This document shows, piece after piece, positions 45,327-53,098 of a stretch of 64,000 bases of DNA (position 1 is the stretch's first letter; the number at the start of each line of letters is the position of its first letter). The DNA is taken from assembly GCF_019602855.1 (NCBI RefSeq), contig NZ_CP080769.1, positions 496,001-560,000 of the forward strand, given 5' to 3'. The position numbers and the translations under genes were made by a program. Origin of the DNA: Cupriavidus pinatubonensis. Its GTDB lineage: Bacteria; Pseudomonadota; Gammaproteobacteria; Burkholderiales; Burkholderiaceae. The notes under the pieces were generated by a model. That model was given only the letters and a program-made list of their open reading frames with translations, ran no database searches and was not told where the DNA came from.

Positions 45327-46094
45327 TCACAGTCCTGCGGATATGCCTTCATCCATCAATATGCAACTGCCATGCATGGCGCGCGCGGCGTCGGACGCTA
45401 GGAAAGCGATGGCGCCTGCAATGTCCTCCGGCTCAGAGAAAGTTCGCGTACTCGGCGTACGCGCGGTCATGTAGTCGCGCAGGCCTTGCATGGCAGCATC
45501 ATTGCGAATGTCTTCGTTGATGGCGGTGGCCGTGTTCCCTGGCGCCACGCAATTGACATTGATGTTTTCGCGGCCAAGTTCGCATGCCAACGCACGCGTC
45601 GCGAGGATGATGCCGGCCTTGGTCGCACAATAGATGGCGTAAGTGCCAAACCCAGTCACCCCTGCGACCGACGCCACATTGACGATTCGCCCGCCCCCGG
45701 CAGCCTTCAGCACTGGCACCACAGCATCAATGGTGTTCCATGTGCCCTTCAGATTCGTGTCGATCATCTGATTGACCTGCTGGGCGTCGGAACTGCCAGC
45801 CGGTGTCGGCTTGAAGATCCCCGCGGCATTCACCAGGACATCGATCCTCCCGAACATGTTTTGGACCTCAGCGATAAGCCTGCGGGCTGCTTGAGGGTCA
45901 CGGACGTCGCATGTAAAGCCTGCAGCATCGCCACCGTTGCTGTTGATGGCCTCCGCGACGTTGCCAGCCTTCGCACGGTCCGAACTGGCGACCACGGCGA
46001 TTCGAAAGCCATCTGCCGCGAGCCGCCTTGCGGCAGCCTCGCCAATACCTTGTGAGCCGCCAGTGACGATCGCGACTTTCGCTGTGTTGTGCAT
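45327..46094 (-). CDS. SDR-family oxidoreductase (FabG-like)
   Basis: A 255-residue classical SDR: TGGSQGIG at residues 11-18, NAAG at 89-92, Ser142, Tyr155 and Lys159 (YCATK), and the C-terminal FLASDAARAMHGSCILMDEG typical of the 3-hydroxyacyl/beta-hydroxy acid dehydrogenase type. The ATG at 46094 follows AGGAGCAGGAA; the open frame begins earlier but inside the promoter region with its operator. First gene of the operon divergent from hyuA, controlled by a GTGATCAC site 77 bases upstream. Confidence 0.9.
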   Translation of the reverse strand: MHNTAKVAIVTGGSQGIGEAAARRLAADGFRIAVVASSDRAKAGNVAEAINSNGGDAAGFTCDVRDPQAARRLIAEVQNMFGRIDVLVNAAGIFKPTPAGSSDAQQVNQMIDTNLKGTWNTIDAVVPVLKAAGGGRIVNVASVAGVTGFGTYAIYCATKAGIILATRALACELGRENINVNCVAPGNTATAINEDIRNDAAMQGLRDYMTARTPSTRTFSEPEDIAGAIAFLASDAARAMHGSCILMDEGISAGL

Positions 46095-46170
46095 TTCCTG
46101 CTCCTCTGTTCTGAATTCGTCGGCCGCCTTTGCGACGGGATCGTTCTCCAGAACAAAAGGTAGCCGTTTC

Positions 46171-46178
46171 GTGATCAC
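46171..46178. promoter_or_regulatory. GTGATCAC palindrome, operator of the SDR-BKACE operon
   Basis: Perfect palindrome GTGATCAC, followed by AA, 77 bases upstream of the SDR start. A second copy stands nearer to hyuA in the same intergenic region. The TGT/ACA half sites with a short centre fit FadR-subfamily GntR regulators (known consensus type), one of which is encoded at 51018-51818. Confidence 0.6.
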
Positions 46179-46276
46179 AAATCAAATGTATTTTTCGTAT
46201 TGACTCAGTTATTCGCGATTTTTACCTTGTTTTGTAGGTGTTTACCCTTACTTTTGCGGTTTGCCGCCCATTGCTC

Positions 46277-46288
46277 TTGTGATCACAA
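46277..46288. promoter_or_regulatory. TTGTGATCACAA palindrome, operator of hyuA
   Basis: A perfect 12-bp palindrome, 81 bases upstream of the hyuA start. It is identical to the one in the gntR promoter. The spacing to the gene start mirrors that of the site at 46171 on the other side. Confidence 0.65.
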
Positions 46289-46368
46289 ACATCGATAAAT
46301 ATACTGAACTCGCTGGCGGCGTCACAAGGCCCCGACGCCGCGCCAGGTTGGCTTACAGGAGACGATTC

Positions 46369-48441
46369 ATGCGTTTTGCAGTAGACACGGGCGGTACCTT
46401 CACCGACCTCATCGTTGAAGATGAAGTCGGGAATTTGCATATGTTTAAGTCTCCGACGACTCCGTCGGACCCCATCAGCGGAGTCCTGGATGCCCTGCAG
46501 GTTGCGGCCGATGGTCTCGGGCTTTCGCGCGATACCATGCTGGCGCGCGGCGAGATGTTCATCTACGGGACCACGCATGCGATCAACGCCATCATCACTG
46601 GCAATACCGCTCGTACCGCGCTGCTAGTGCCCTCTGGTCACCGCGATATCTTGACTTTGCGCGAGGGTGGTCGCCTGGAGCCGTTCAACTTCACGGTGGC
46701 GTATCCCGATCCGTTTGTGCCGAGGGCGCTTACTTGGGAGGTCCCCGGCCGCATCCTGGCTGACGGCACCGAGTTGGAGCCGCTGGACGAGGCCGCGCTC
46801 ACCCGGTCCCTCGATGAAATGCGACATGCAGGCATCGAAGCCGTTGCGGTATGCCTGCTATGGTCGATCGTGAATCCTGCGCACGAGCTTCGTGTCGCCG
46901 AGCTTATCCAAGCCCACCTTCCCGGCGTGCCCTTCACGCTATCGCACCTACTCAACCCGATTCCCCGGGAATTCCGCCGCGCTTCGTCCAGCTGCATCGA
47001 TGCTTCTCTCAAGCCGATGATGCGTGCCTATATGCATACGCTGGTGGACCGACTCAAATCAGCGGGCTTCCCGGGACGCGTCGTGGTGGTCACCTCACAA
47101 GGCGGAGTCATGGATGCGGACCACGTCGCGGACGCGCCAATCCATCTCATCAATTCCGGTCCTTCTATGGCCCCAATTTCCGGTCGCTATTATGCGCAAA
47201 CCGACGAGGACACGGGAACGGCAATCGTGGCCGACACTGGTGGCACGACCTACGATGTCAGCCTGGTGCGTCGGGGCAGAGTGCCATGGTCCCAGGAAAC
47301 CTGGATCGGCGCCCCCTATCGCGGCGTCATGACGGGATTCCCCTCGGTGGACGTAAAGAGCGTGGGCGCAGGCGGTGGCTCCATCGCCTGGGTAGACGGT
47401 GGCGGCATGCTGCACGTCGGCCCCAGCAGTGCCGGCGCCGTGCCGGGGCCTGTTTGCTATGGCCGAGGCGGCACGTTGCCGACTGTCACGGACGCCTCGC
47501 TCGCGTTGGGTTATATCGACCCCGACTTCTTCCTCGGCGGCACCATGAGACTGGACGCGGTTGCTGCACGTGAGGCAATCCAGACCCATATCGCTACGCC
47601 CCTGGGCATGTCAGTGGAAGCTGCTGCAGCCTCCATCATCAGCATTGCCACCGAGAACATGGTGCAGGCCATCTGCGACATCACCATCAACCAGGGTATC
47701 GACCCAAGCGAGGCCGTCCTCATCGGCGGCGGTGGTGCAGCTGGACTGAATTCCGTACTGATTGCGCGGCGCCTGAGCTCACCGCGCCTGGTCATTCCGC
47801 AAGTCGGTGCCACCATGAGCGCTGCCGGCGCCATGATGTCCGACCTGACCTCTCATTACCACGCCACCTTCTTCACGCGAAGCGACGCCTTTGACTTCGC
47901 TGGCGTGCGGGAAGTGCTGAACGACCTCACCAGTCGTTGTCAGGAGTTTATCGATGGCCCGGGCAAGGGCTCTCTCGCTCAGACCGTAACACTCTGGGCA
48001 GAGGCTCGCTATCCGGAGCAGGTATGGGAGCTTGAGGTTCAGTTGCCTCCGCATGGCATACATACGGAGACGGACATTGCCGCGCTGGTCGAAGGCTTTC
48101 ACCGGGCCCACGAGGAAGTCTTTGCTATCCGCGACGCGGGTTCGCCCATTGAGATCGTGGGCTGGCGGGCGACGGTTGCCTGTCGCATCCGCGCGCAGGA
48201 GGGCGGCACGCTTGCCAACTCGATCGCACGCCCGATCGCAAACCCCGTTCGCAAAGCCTATTTCGAAGGCTCAGGCTATGTTGACACCGCGGTGGTCCGC
48301 TTCGAAGCACTCGATTCCTCGGAAACCGTCCGCGGCCCGGCAATCATCGAGTCGTCATTTACCACTGTCGTGTTGAACCCCGGGGCGAGCGCCACGCGTC
48401 GGGCCAGCGGCAGTCTTTCTATTCTTCCCGGCCGCGATTAA
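46369..48441 (+). CDS. hyuA: Hydantoinase/oxoprolinase-family protein HyuA (ATP-dependent amide hydrolase or carboxylase subunit)
   Basis: A 690-residue ASKHA-fold ATPase subunit. MRFAVDTGGTFTDLIVED is the phosphate-binding start; TAIVADTGGTTYDVSLV and KSVGAGGGSIAWVDGGGMLH with VGPSSAGAVPGPVCYGRGG are HyuA signatures, and IGGGGAAGLNSVLIARRL lies near the second ATP site. Relatives are N-methylhydantoinase, 5-oxoprolinase, caprolactamase and the acetone/acetophenone carboxylases, which activate an amide or ketone by ATP-driven phosphorylation. The ATG at 46369 follows CAGGAGACGATTC. Forms a pair with hyuB 13 bases downstream; substrate unknown. Preceded by a GntR operator. Confidence 0.9.
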   Translation: MRFAVDTGGTFTDLIVEDEVGNLHMFKSPTTPSDPISGVLDALQVAADGLGLSRDTMLARGEMFIYGTTHAINAIITGNTARTALLVPSGHRDILTLREGGRLEPFNFTVAYPDPFVPRALTWEVPGRILADGTELEPLDEAALTRSLDEMRHAGIEAVAVCLLWSIVNPAHELRVAELIQAHLPGVPFTLSHLLNPIPREFRRASSSCIDASLKPMMRAYMHTLVDRLKSAGFPGRVVVVTSQGGVMDADHVADAPIHLINSGPSMAPISGRYYAQTDEDTGTAIVADTGGTTYDVSLVRRGRVPWSQETWIGAPYRGVMTGFPSVDVKSVGAGGGSIAWVDGGGMLHVGPSSAGAVPGPVCYGRGGTLPTVTDASLALGYIDPDFFLGGTMRLDAVAAREAIQTHIATPLGMSVEAAAASIISIATENMVQAICDITINQGIDPSEAVLIGGGGAAGLNSVLIARRLSSPRLVIPQVGATMSAAGAMMSDLTSHYHATFFTRSDAFDFAGVREVLNDLTSRCQEFIDGPGKGSLAQTVTLWAEARYPEQVWELEVQLPPHGIHTETDIAALVEGFHRAHEEVFAIRDAGSPIEIVGWRATVACRIRAQEGGTLANSIARPIANPVRKAYFEGSGYVDTAVVRFEALDSSETVRGPAIIESSFTTVVLNPGASATRRASGSLSILPGRD

Positions 48442-48454
48442 TCAGGAGCTACTC

Positions 48455-50251
48455 ATGCAACGAGACACGATCGAACGTCCCGCCACGGATGGCGTCCAGC
48501 TCGCATTAATTACTAACCGGCTTGAGGGCGTCGCCCGCAAGATGGCCAATACACTGCTTCGCAGTGGTCGGTCAGGCGTGCTCAATATCGCGCGGGACTT
48601 CTCCTGCTGCATCGTCACTGCGGACTGCCAACTACTGGCGGCAGCCGAAAGTCTGCCCATTCATGTGCTAAGTGGTCCAGACATGATGAGCGCGACGATG
48701 AAGCAGTTCCACCCGGTGCTGCGCCGTGGCGACGCCTTCCTCCACAATTCGCCCTATCACGGCTGCTCTCACCCGGCCGACCACACCATCCTGGTGCCGG
48801 TGATTGACGACCAGGGCATTCACCGCTTTACGGTGGTGGCCAAGGCGCACCAGGCCGACTGCGGCAACTCGGAGCCCACCACTTATATGGGCGGCGCCCG
48901 CGACATTTACCATGAAGGAGCCCTGATCTTCCCTGCGGTCAAGGTGCAGCAGGACTACAACAGTATCGAAGATATTGTGCGTATGTGCAAAATGCGCATC
49001 CGTGTGCCTGAACAATGGTGGGGCGACTACCTGGCAATGGTCGGTGCTGCCCGCATCGGTGAACGGGAACTGCTAGCCCTGGGTGAAGAACTCGGCTGGG
49101 ACCGACTGGAGCGTTATGCAGTCGACTACCTGGATTACTCCGAGCAACGCATGATCAGCGCCATTCAATCGCTGACTGCTGGACGCGGGACGGGCACCAG
49201 CACCCATGACGCGCTATTCCCCGGCATGCCGGAGGAAGGCGTAACGATCCGTGCCCAGATCGACGTGGATCCCGCCAATGGCAAGGTGACAGTGGATCTG
49301 CGTGATAATCCGGATTGCCTTCCGTGTGGTCTCAATCTCAGCGAAGCGTGCGCACGGACAGCAGCAATGGTCGGCGTCTTCAACAGTATCGAGCACACGG
49401 TGCCCAAGAACTCCGGATCCTTCCGCCGCTTCGATATTCGTTTGCGCGAGGGTTGCGTGGTTGGCATCCCCCTGCATCCCACCTCGTGCTCCGTCGCCAC
49501 CACGAATATGGCCGATCGCGTCGCCAATGCCGTGCAGACCGCCGTCGCCGAAATGGCAGATGGCGCCGGACTGGCGGAATGCGGTGCCGTGATCCCCCCG
49601 GCAATCGGGGTGATTTCGGGCATCGACCCCAGCACGGGTCATCGTTTTATCAACCAGTTGTTCCTTGGCTTCACCGGCGGCGCCGCGGGACCAACCGCCG
49701 ATGCATGGCAGACAATCGGACACGTCGGTAACGCGGGGCTGTGCTTCCAGGACAGTGTGGAGCTCGATGAAATGCGCCACCCGCTATTTGTTCGCTCTCG
49801 CAGCTTTGTGCCTGACAGCGAAGGTGCCGGTCGCTACAACGGTGCGCGGAGCATGTTTGTTGAGTTCGGCCCGCGCGGCTGCGAGATGGACATCGGCTAT
49901 GTCAGCGACGGCTCTGTCAACGGCCCGAAGGGCGTCCGTGGCGGTCTCGCCGGCGCTAACTCCGGCCAGCAGCGACGCCTGCAATCCGGCAGCCTCGAAC
50001 CCCTGCCGGCCGGCGGCGTCGTCACGCTGCGCGACGGCGAGACTATTCTGTCGTTTTCCTGCGGCGGCGGCGGCTACGGCAGCCCTCATACCCGCGACCC
50101 TGAGCTGGTTCGCAAGGACGTGGCCGAGGGTTACTTGAGCATTGAGCGTGCTCGTGACGTCTACGCGGTTGTCGTCGACCAAGAAGGTGCCCTGGATAGT
50201 GCAGCGACGGAGAAATTGCGTAACGACGTCTCGACGCGGAGGGCGGCGTGA
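48455..50251 (+). CDS. hyuB: Hydantoinase/oxoprolinase-family protein HyuB
   Basis: A 598-residue partner subunit of HyuA. Motifs LITNRLEGVARKMANTLLRS, FSCCIVTADCQLL, HNSPYHGCSHPADHTILVPV with metal-binding residues (His and Asp), GNSEPTTYMG, and FSCGGGGYGSPHTRDPELV are family hallmarks. HyuB houses the catalytic metal site and completes the reaction of the ATP-activated substrate in the cytosol. AGGAGCTACTC precedes the ATG. Its TGA overlaps the start of the gamma-carbonic-anhydrase-like gene (GTGATG), so the three are translationally coupled. Confidence 0.92.
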   Translation: MQRDTIERPATDGVQLALITNRLEGVARKMANTLLRSGRSGVLNIARDFSCCIVTADCQLLAAAESLPIHVLSGPDMMSATMKQFHPVLRRGDAFLHNSPYHGCSHPADHTILVPVIDDQGIHRFTVVAKAHQADCGNSEPTTYMGGARDIYHEGALIFPAVKVQQDYNSIEDIVRMCKMRIRVPEQWWGDYLAMVGAARIGERELLALGEELGWDRLERYAVDYLDYSEQRMISAIQSLTAGRGTGTSTHDALFPGMPEEGVTIRAQIDVDPANGKVTVDLRDNPDCLPCGLNLSEACARTAAMVGVFNSIEHTVPKNSGSFRRFDIRLREGCVVGIPLHPTSCSVATTNMADRVANAVQTAVAEMADGAGLAECGAVIPPAIGVISGIDPSTGHRFINQLFLGFTGGAAGPTADAWQTIGHVGNAGLCFQDSVELDEMRHPLFVRSRSFVPDSEGAGRYNGARSMFVEFGPRGCEMDIGYVSDGSVNGPKGVRGGLAGANSGQQRRLQSGSLEPLPAGGVVTLRDGETILSFSCGGGGYGSPHTRDPELVRKDVAEGYLSIERARDVYAVVVDQEGALDSAATEKLRNDVSTRRAA

Positions 50252-50772
50252 TGCTCGTGCGTTATGGCAAATCGATACCGTCCGTCGGCCAATCCTGCTT
50301 TCTTGCAGCCAATGCGACCGTGGTCGGCGCCGTGATACTGGGAGACAACAGTTCCGTATGGTTCTCGGCGGTACTGCGTGCGGACGTGGAGCCGATTACC
50401 ATCGGGGCACGGACCAACCTGCAGGACGGCGTTGTTGTGCATGCCGATCCAGGGCATCCGGTCATTATCGGAGATGGTGTAAGCGTCGGACATCAGGCCC
50501 GCTTACATGGATGCAGCGTCGCGGATGGGGCCTTGATCGGCATCGGCGCCACGGTTCTGGACGGGGCGCAGATCGGTGAGCAGTCACTGATCGGTGCCGG
50601 TGCCCTGATTCCTCCCGGAAAAGTCATTCCGCCGAGAAGCCTGGTCCTGGGTACACCAGGCCGTGTCGTGCGTACATTGACCGATGAGGAAGTCAGGGAG
50701 CTGGCTTGGGCAGCGGATGAATATGTGAGGCTCGGCACGGCCTATTTGCAGGATGCAAAGCAGGTCTCATAG
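50248..50772 (+). CDS. Gamma-carbonic-anhydrase-family hexapeptide protein
   Basis: A 174-residue left-handed beta-helix protein (GTG at 50248 or ATG at 50251). Hexapeptide repeats fill residues 15-140. The three metal-ligand His of gamma-carbonic anhydrases are present: VVVHADPGH, SVGHQARLHG. The usual sequence continues LIGIGATVLDGAQIG and LIGAGALIPPG. The C-terminal helix is short. Family members bind CO2/bicarbonate or CoA substrates. Its coupling to hyuAB suggests a supply or removal of CO2/bicarbonate, which would fit a carboxylase-type reaction of HyuAB rather than simple hydrolysis (inference). Confidence 0.88.
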   Translation: MMLVRYGKSIPSVGQSCFLAANATVVGAVILGDNSSVWFSAVLRADVEPITIGARTNLQDGVVVHADPGHPVIIGDGVSVGHQARLHGCSVADGALIGIGATVLDGAQIGEQSLIGAGALIPPGKVIPPRSLVLGTPGRVVRTLTDEEVRELAWAADEYVRLGTAYLQDAKQVS

Positions 50773-51115
50773 GACCCAAGCAAGGGATGGCGGGCCACGG
50801 AACCCGCCATACTGAGTACGTCATGCCAGCGCTTGATTCAATAACGCCGGGGCCCTGCCTCGGCGTTTGCGTTCTGCAGCAGGCTGCCATGATCGGCGCC
50901 TTATCCGCCGAGAAAACTTCACATGAATTGCTTGCAGGGGCGGAGAGCGGATCTCATAGAACCCAAGGCATGGCGGACCACTGGAACCCACCATACCAAG
51001 TACGTCATGCCGGTGCTTTACTCAACCGGAGCCGGGGCCCTGCCACGCCGTTTGCGTTCTGGAGCAGGCACCAGGATAGGTGTCCCATCCGCAGAGAAAA
51101 TCTGCGTCTTGTACC
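50765..51115. repeat. Imperfect tandem duplication spanning the convergent gene ends
   Basis: Unit 1 begins CTCATAGGACCCAAG at about 50766 and unit 2 begins CTCATAGAACCCAAG at about 50952, a period of about 186 bp. Both units carry GTACGTCATGCC, GGGGCCCTGCC, CCGTTTGCGTTCT-like and CCGC(C/A)GAGAAAA blocks in the same order. Unit 2 is the real end of gntR; unit 1 is a diverged copy, so unit 1 also contains a ghost of the GntR C-terminus (FSADKAPI versus FSADGTPI). Confidence 0.7.
50787..50810. terminator. Bidirectional terminator-like hairpin
   Basis: Stem ATGGCGGG (50787-50794) and CCCGCCAT (50803-50810) with an 8-base loop, just behind the stop of the gamma-carbonic-anhydrase-like gene and facing the end of gntR. 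A diverged version (ATGGCGG...CCACCAT) recurs in the second repeat unit near 50970-50996. Confidence 0.5.
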
Positions 51116-51818
51116 ACTTGGCCGCATCGATGATATCGGACTGGACAGCGTCGCTAGATGCTTGTGGATCGCGCTTGGCCAGTGCGGCCAGAATATTGAA
51201 GTGGTGCATGATGCCCCGGTCATGCAAGATCTCGCGGGTCGATTGCATCTGCTTCATGACAGCCGCAAGGTATGGCCCGCTCTGAAGCCAGAGCATTTCA
51301 ATCAGTGAAACCAGCAACTCCGAATGGGAGGCTCGGTAAATCGTAAAGTGCAGTTGCTCGTTTGCCTCAACCGCAGCCGGCACGTCGCCGGCATCCACCG
51401 CGTGACTGTAGTCTTCCGCCGCAGCCTTGATTTTGGAGAAGTCCGCCTGCGTCATGCGCTCGGCGGCTAGCCAAGCAGCGCGCCCTTCGAGCGTAGCACG
51501 CGTGTCAATGAGATCGTCCAGGCGTTCTATCGACACTTCCGGGACACGCAGTGTCCGATTCTGCTGTAGTTCCAGGGCGCCCTCGGTCACCAAGCGGCTT
51601 ACGGCTTCGCGGACCGGCATGGTGCTGGTCCCGAGCAGGGCGGCAAGACCGCGAATGGTCACCGAACTCCCCGGCGAAAAACGCCCTGCCCGCAACGCGT
51701 TAGCCAGTTCGGCATAAGCGCGTTCGCGAAGTGCAACATTGGTCAGGCGGGAAACCGCCGGACTGTCGTCGTCGAACTCGTCCTTGTCCTGGCGCCCTTG
51801 TTCGCCCAGCCCGCCCAT
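51018..51818 (-). CDS. GntR-family regulator, FadR subfamily (FCD domain)
   Basis: A 266-residue repressor: winged helix-turn-helix at about residues 30-95 (YAELANALRAGRFSPG, IRGLAALLGTSTMPVREAVSRL) and a C-terminal helical FCD ligand domain with the metal-binding pattern (Asp/His in EANEQLHFTIYRAS, then HDRGIMHHFNIL). Starts at 51818 behind AGGAGCATCTC. An identical-type palindrome TTGTGATCACAA lies 80 bases upstream, and copies lie before the SDR, hyuA, ABC and hydrolase genes. So it probably autoregulates and represses this whole locus until a pathway acid binds. The end has a basic tail (ERKRRGRAP). Confidence 0.92.
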   Translation of the reverse strand: MGGLGEQGRQDKDEFDDDSPAVSRLTNVALRERAYAELANALRAGRFSPGSSVTIRGLAALLGTSTMPVREAVSRLVTEGALELQQNRTLRVPEVSIERLDDLIDTRATLEGRAAWLAAERMTQADFSKIKAAAEDYSHAVDAGDVPAAVEANEQLHFTIYRASHSELLVSLIEMLWLQSGPYLAAVMKQMQSTREILHDRGIMHHFNILAALAKRDPQASSDAVQSDIIDAAKWYKTQIFSADGTPILVPAPERKRRGRAPAPVE

Positions 51819-51850
51819 GAGATGCTCCTGTGATCTCTGATAGTGGAAGC

Positions 51851-51893
51851 GCCCTAAAAACGGCCATCGAGGGTCTCGATGCGCTTTTAGGGC
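51851..51893. promoter_or_regulatory. Nested inverted repeat in the gntR leader
   Basis: Outer arms GCCCTAAAA (51851-51859) and TTTTAGGGC (51885-51893); inner arms CATCGAG (51865-51871) and CTCGATG (51875-51881) around GGT. Both are perfect. It lies between the operator at 51898 and the gntR start, so it would be in the 5' untranslated RNA or be a second protein-binding dyad. Confidence 0.6.
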
Positions 51894-51897
51894 CTAT

Positions 51898-51909
51898 TTG
51901 TGATCACAA
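51898..51909. promoter_or_regulatory. TTGTGATCACAA palindrome, gntR operator
   Basis: A 12-bp perfect palindrome (extends to ATTTGTGATCACAATT with little loss) 80 bases upstream of the gntR start. It matches the site before hyuA exactly. Also close to the end of the amino-acid dehydrogenase gene, which faces the same way. Confidence 0.65.
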
Positions 51910-51958
51910 TTATAGGCGATGCGACATAAAACTGTCGAATCGACACGGGCCAATCATT

Positions 51959-53038
51959 TCAGGATGCCAGCTTCTCCAGCGCCCATCGGTCAGCCGCACG
52001 TGACAAGGGCTCACCAGCACTGCTGGCGCGTACGAACAGCGAATCCACTCGGTTGGCGATGCGTAGTACCTCCGCGTCCACATCCGCTTCAGCAAAGCCT
52101 CCCTGGTATTCACGGACGCAGCTGATAATGCCGCCCGCGTTCACGAGATAGTCGGGCAGATACGCGATGCCACGCTCATGCAATGCGTCGCCATCGCCGT
52201 TCGTGGCCAACTGGTTGTTAGCCGCCCCTGCTACCAAGCGCGCACGTAGGGCAGGAATGCTCTGCCGATGCAGCGTCGCCCCTAATGCGCACGGGGCCAG
52301 GATGTCGACGTCCTGCGTGGCGATGTCATCCACCGCAACAACGACGGCATTGAATGCCCTACGTGCGGCAGCAGTGCGGGAGTCGTCAATATCTGCAACC
52401 ACCAGCTTGCAGCCAGCTCGGTGAAGGCGCTCGGCCAGCGCCCAACCTACAGCGCCAAGACCCTGCACCGCGACGCGGAGACCACTCAACTCGCGGGCGC
52501 CAAACACGTGCGACGCGCCACGCTCTATGGCGGCAAATACGCCGAGAGCCGTCTTTGGAGAAGGATTGCCACCGAACCCATCTGGACGCGGAATACCCGC
52601 CGCATAAGGCGTGACTTCGCGAACCGCAAGCATGTCGGCCACCGAGGTGCCGACATCCTCTCCCGTGATATAGGTGCCGGCAAGGACTTGCACCGCCCGA
52701 CCAAAGGCCTGGTACATGGCATTACGCTCATGCTGCCCATCACCGCGCAGGATGACAGCCTTCCCACCTCCGAACGGCAGATCGGCCATCGCGTTCTTCA
52801 AGCTCATTCCCCGCGACAGGCGCAAAGCGTCTTCCATGGCTGCAAGGTCCGACCCATAGCTCCAGTAGCGGCATCCCCCGAAAGCCGGACCGCGCGCCGT
52901 ACTATGGATGGCAATGATGGCCCGTAGTCCGGTCTTCTCCTCCGTGACCAGCATGACGCGCTCATGAGGCGTGGCGTCGCCCAGACCAAAAAGGCTTACG
53001 GAATGATCATCCGCGCGTGAAACTTCATTTGCGTTCAT
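51959..53038 (-). CDS. Glu/Leu/Phe/Val dehydrogenase family (leucine/phenylalanine dehydrogenase-like)
   Basis: A 359-residue NAD-dependent amino-acid dehydrogenase that oxidatively deaminates a branched-chain or aromatic amino acid to its 2-oxo acid. The substrate domain has GPAFGGCRYW and the Lys pair in SLKNAMADLPFGGGKAVILR (catalytic Lys in GGGK); the NAD domain has VAVQGLGAVGWALAERLHRAG; GAANNQLA and YLPDYLVNAGGII complete the family pattern. Follows the large ketoacid:ferredoxin oxidoreductase gene by 60 bases. Together they would convert an amino acid to an acyl-CoA plus CO2 and reduced ferredoxin (known chemistry, context inference). Confidence 0.9.
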   Translation of the reverse strand: MNANEVSRADDHSVSLFGLGDATPHERVMLVTEEKTGLRAIIAIHSTARGPAFGGCRYWSYGSDLAAMEDALRLSRGMSLKNAMADLPFGGGKAVILRGDGQHERNAMYQAFGRAVQVLAGTYITGEDVGTSVADMLAVREVTPYAAGIPRPDGFGGNPSPKTALGVFAAIERGASHVFGARELSGLRVAVQGLGAVGWALAERLHRAGCKLVVADIDDSRTAAARRAFNAVVVAVDDIATQDVDILAPCALGATLHRQSIPALRARLVAGAANNQLATNGDGDALHERGIAYLPDYLVNAGGIISCVREYQGGFAEADVDAEVLRIANRVDSLFVRASSAGEPLSRAADRWALEKLAS

Positions 53039-53098
53039 TGGGAAAGGTAGTAAGTGGTATAGAAAGAGTGCCGACCGAAGCCGACACGCATCGTCGCG

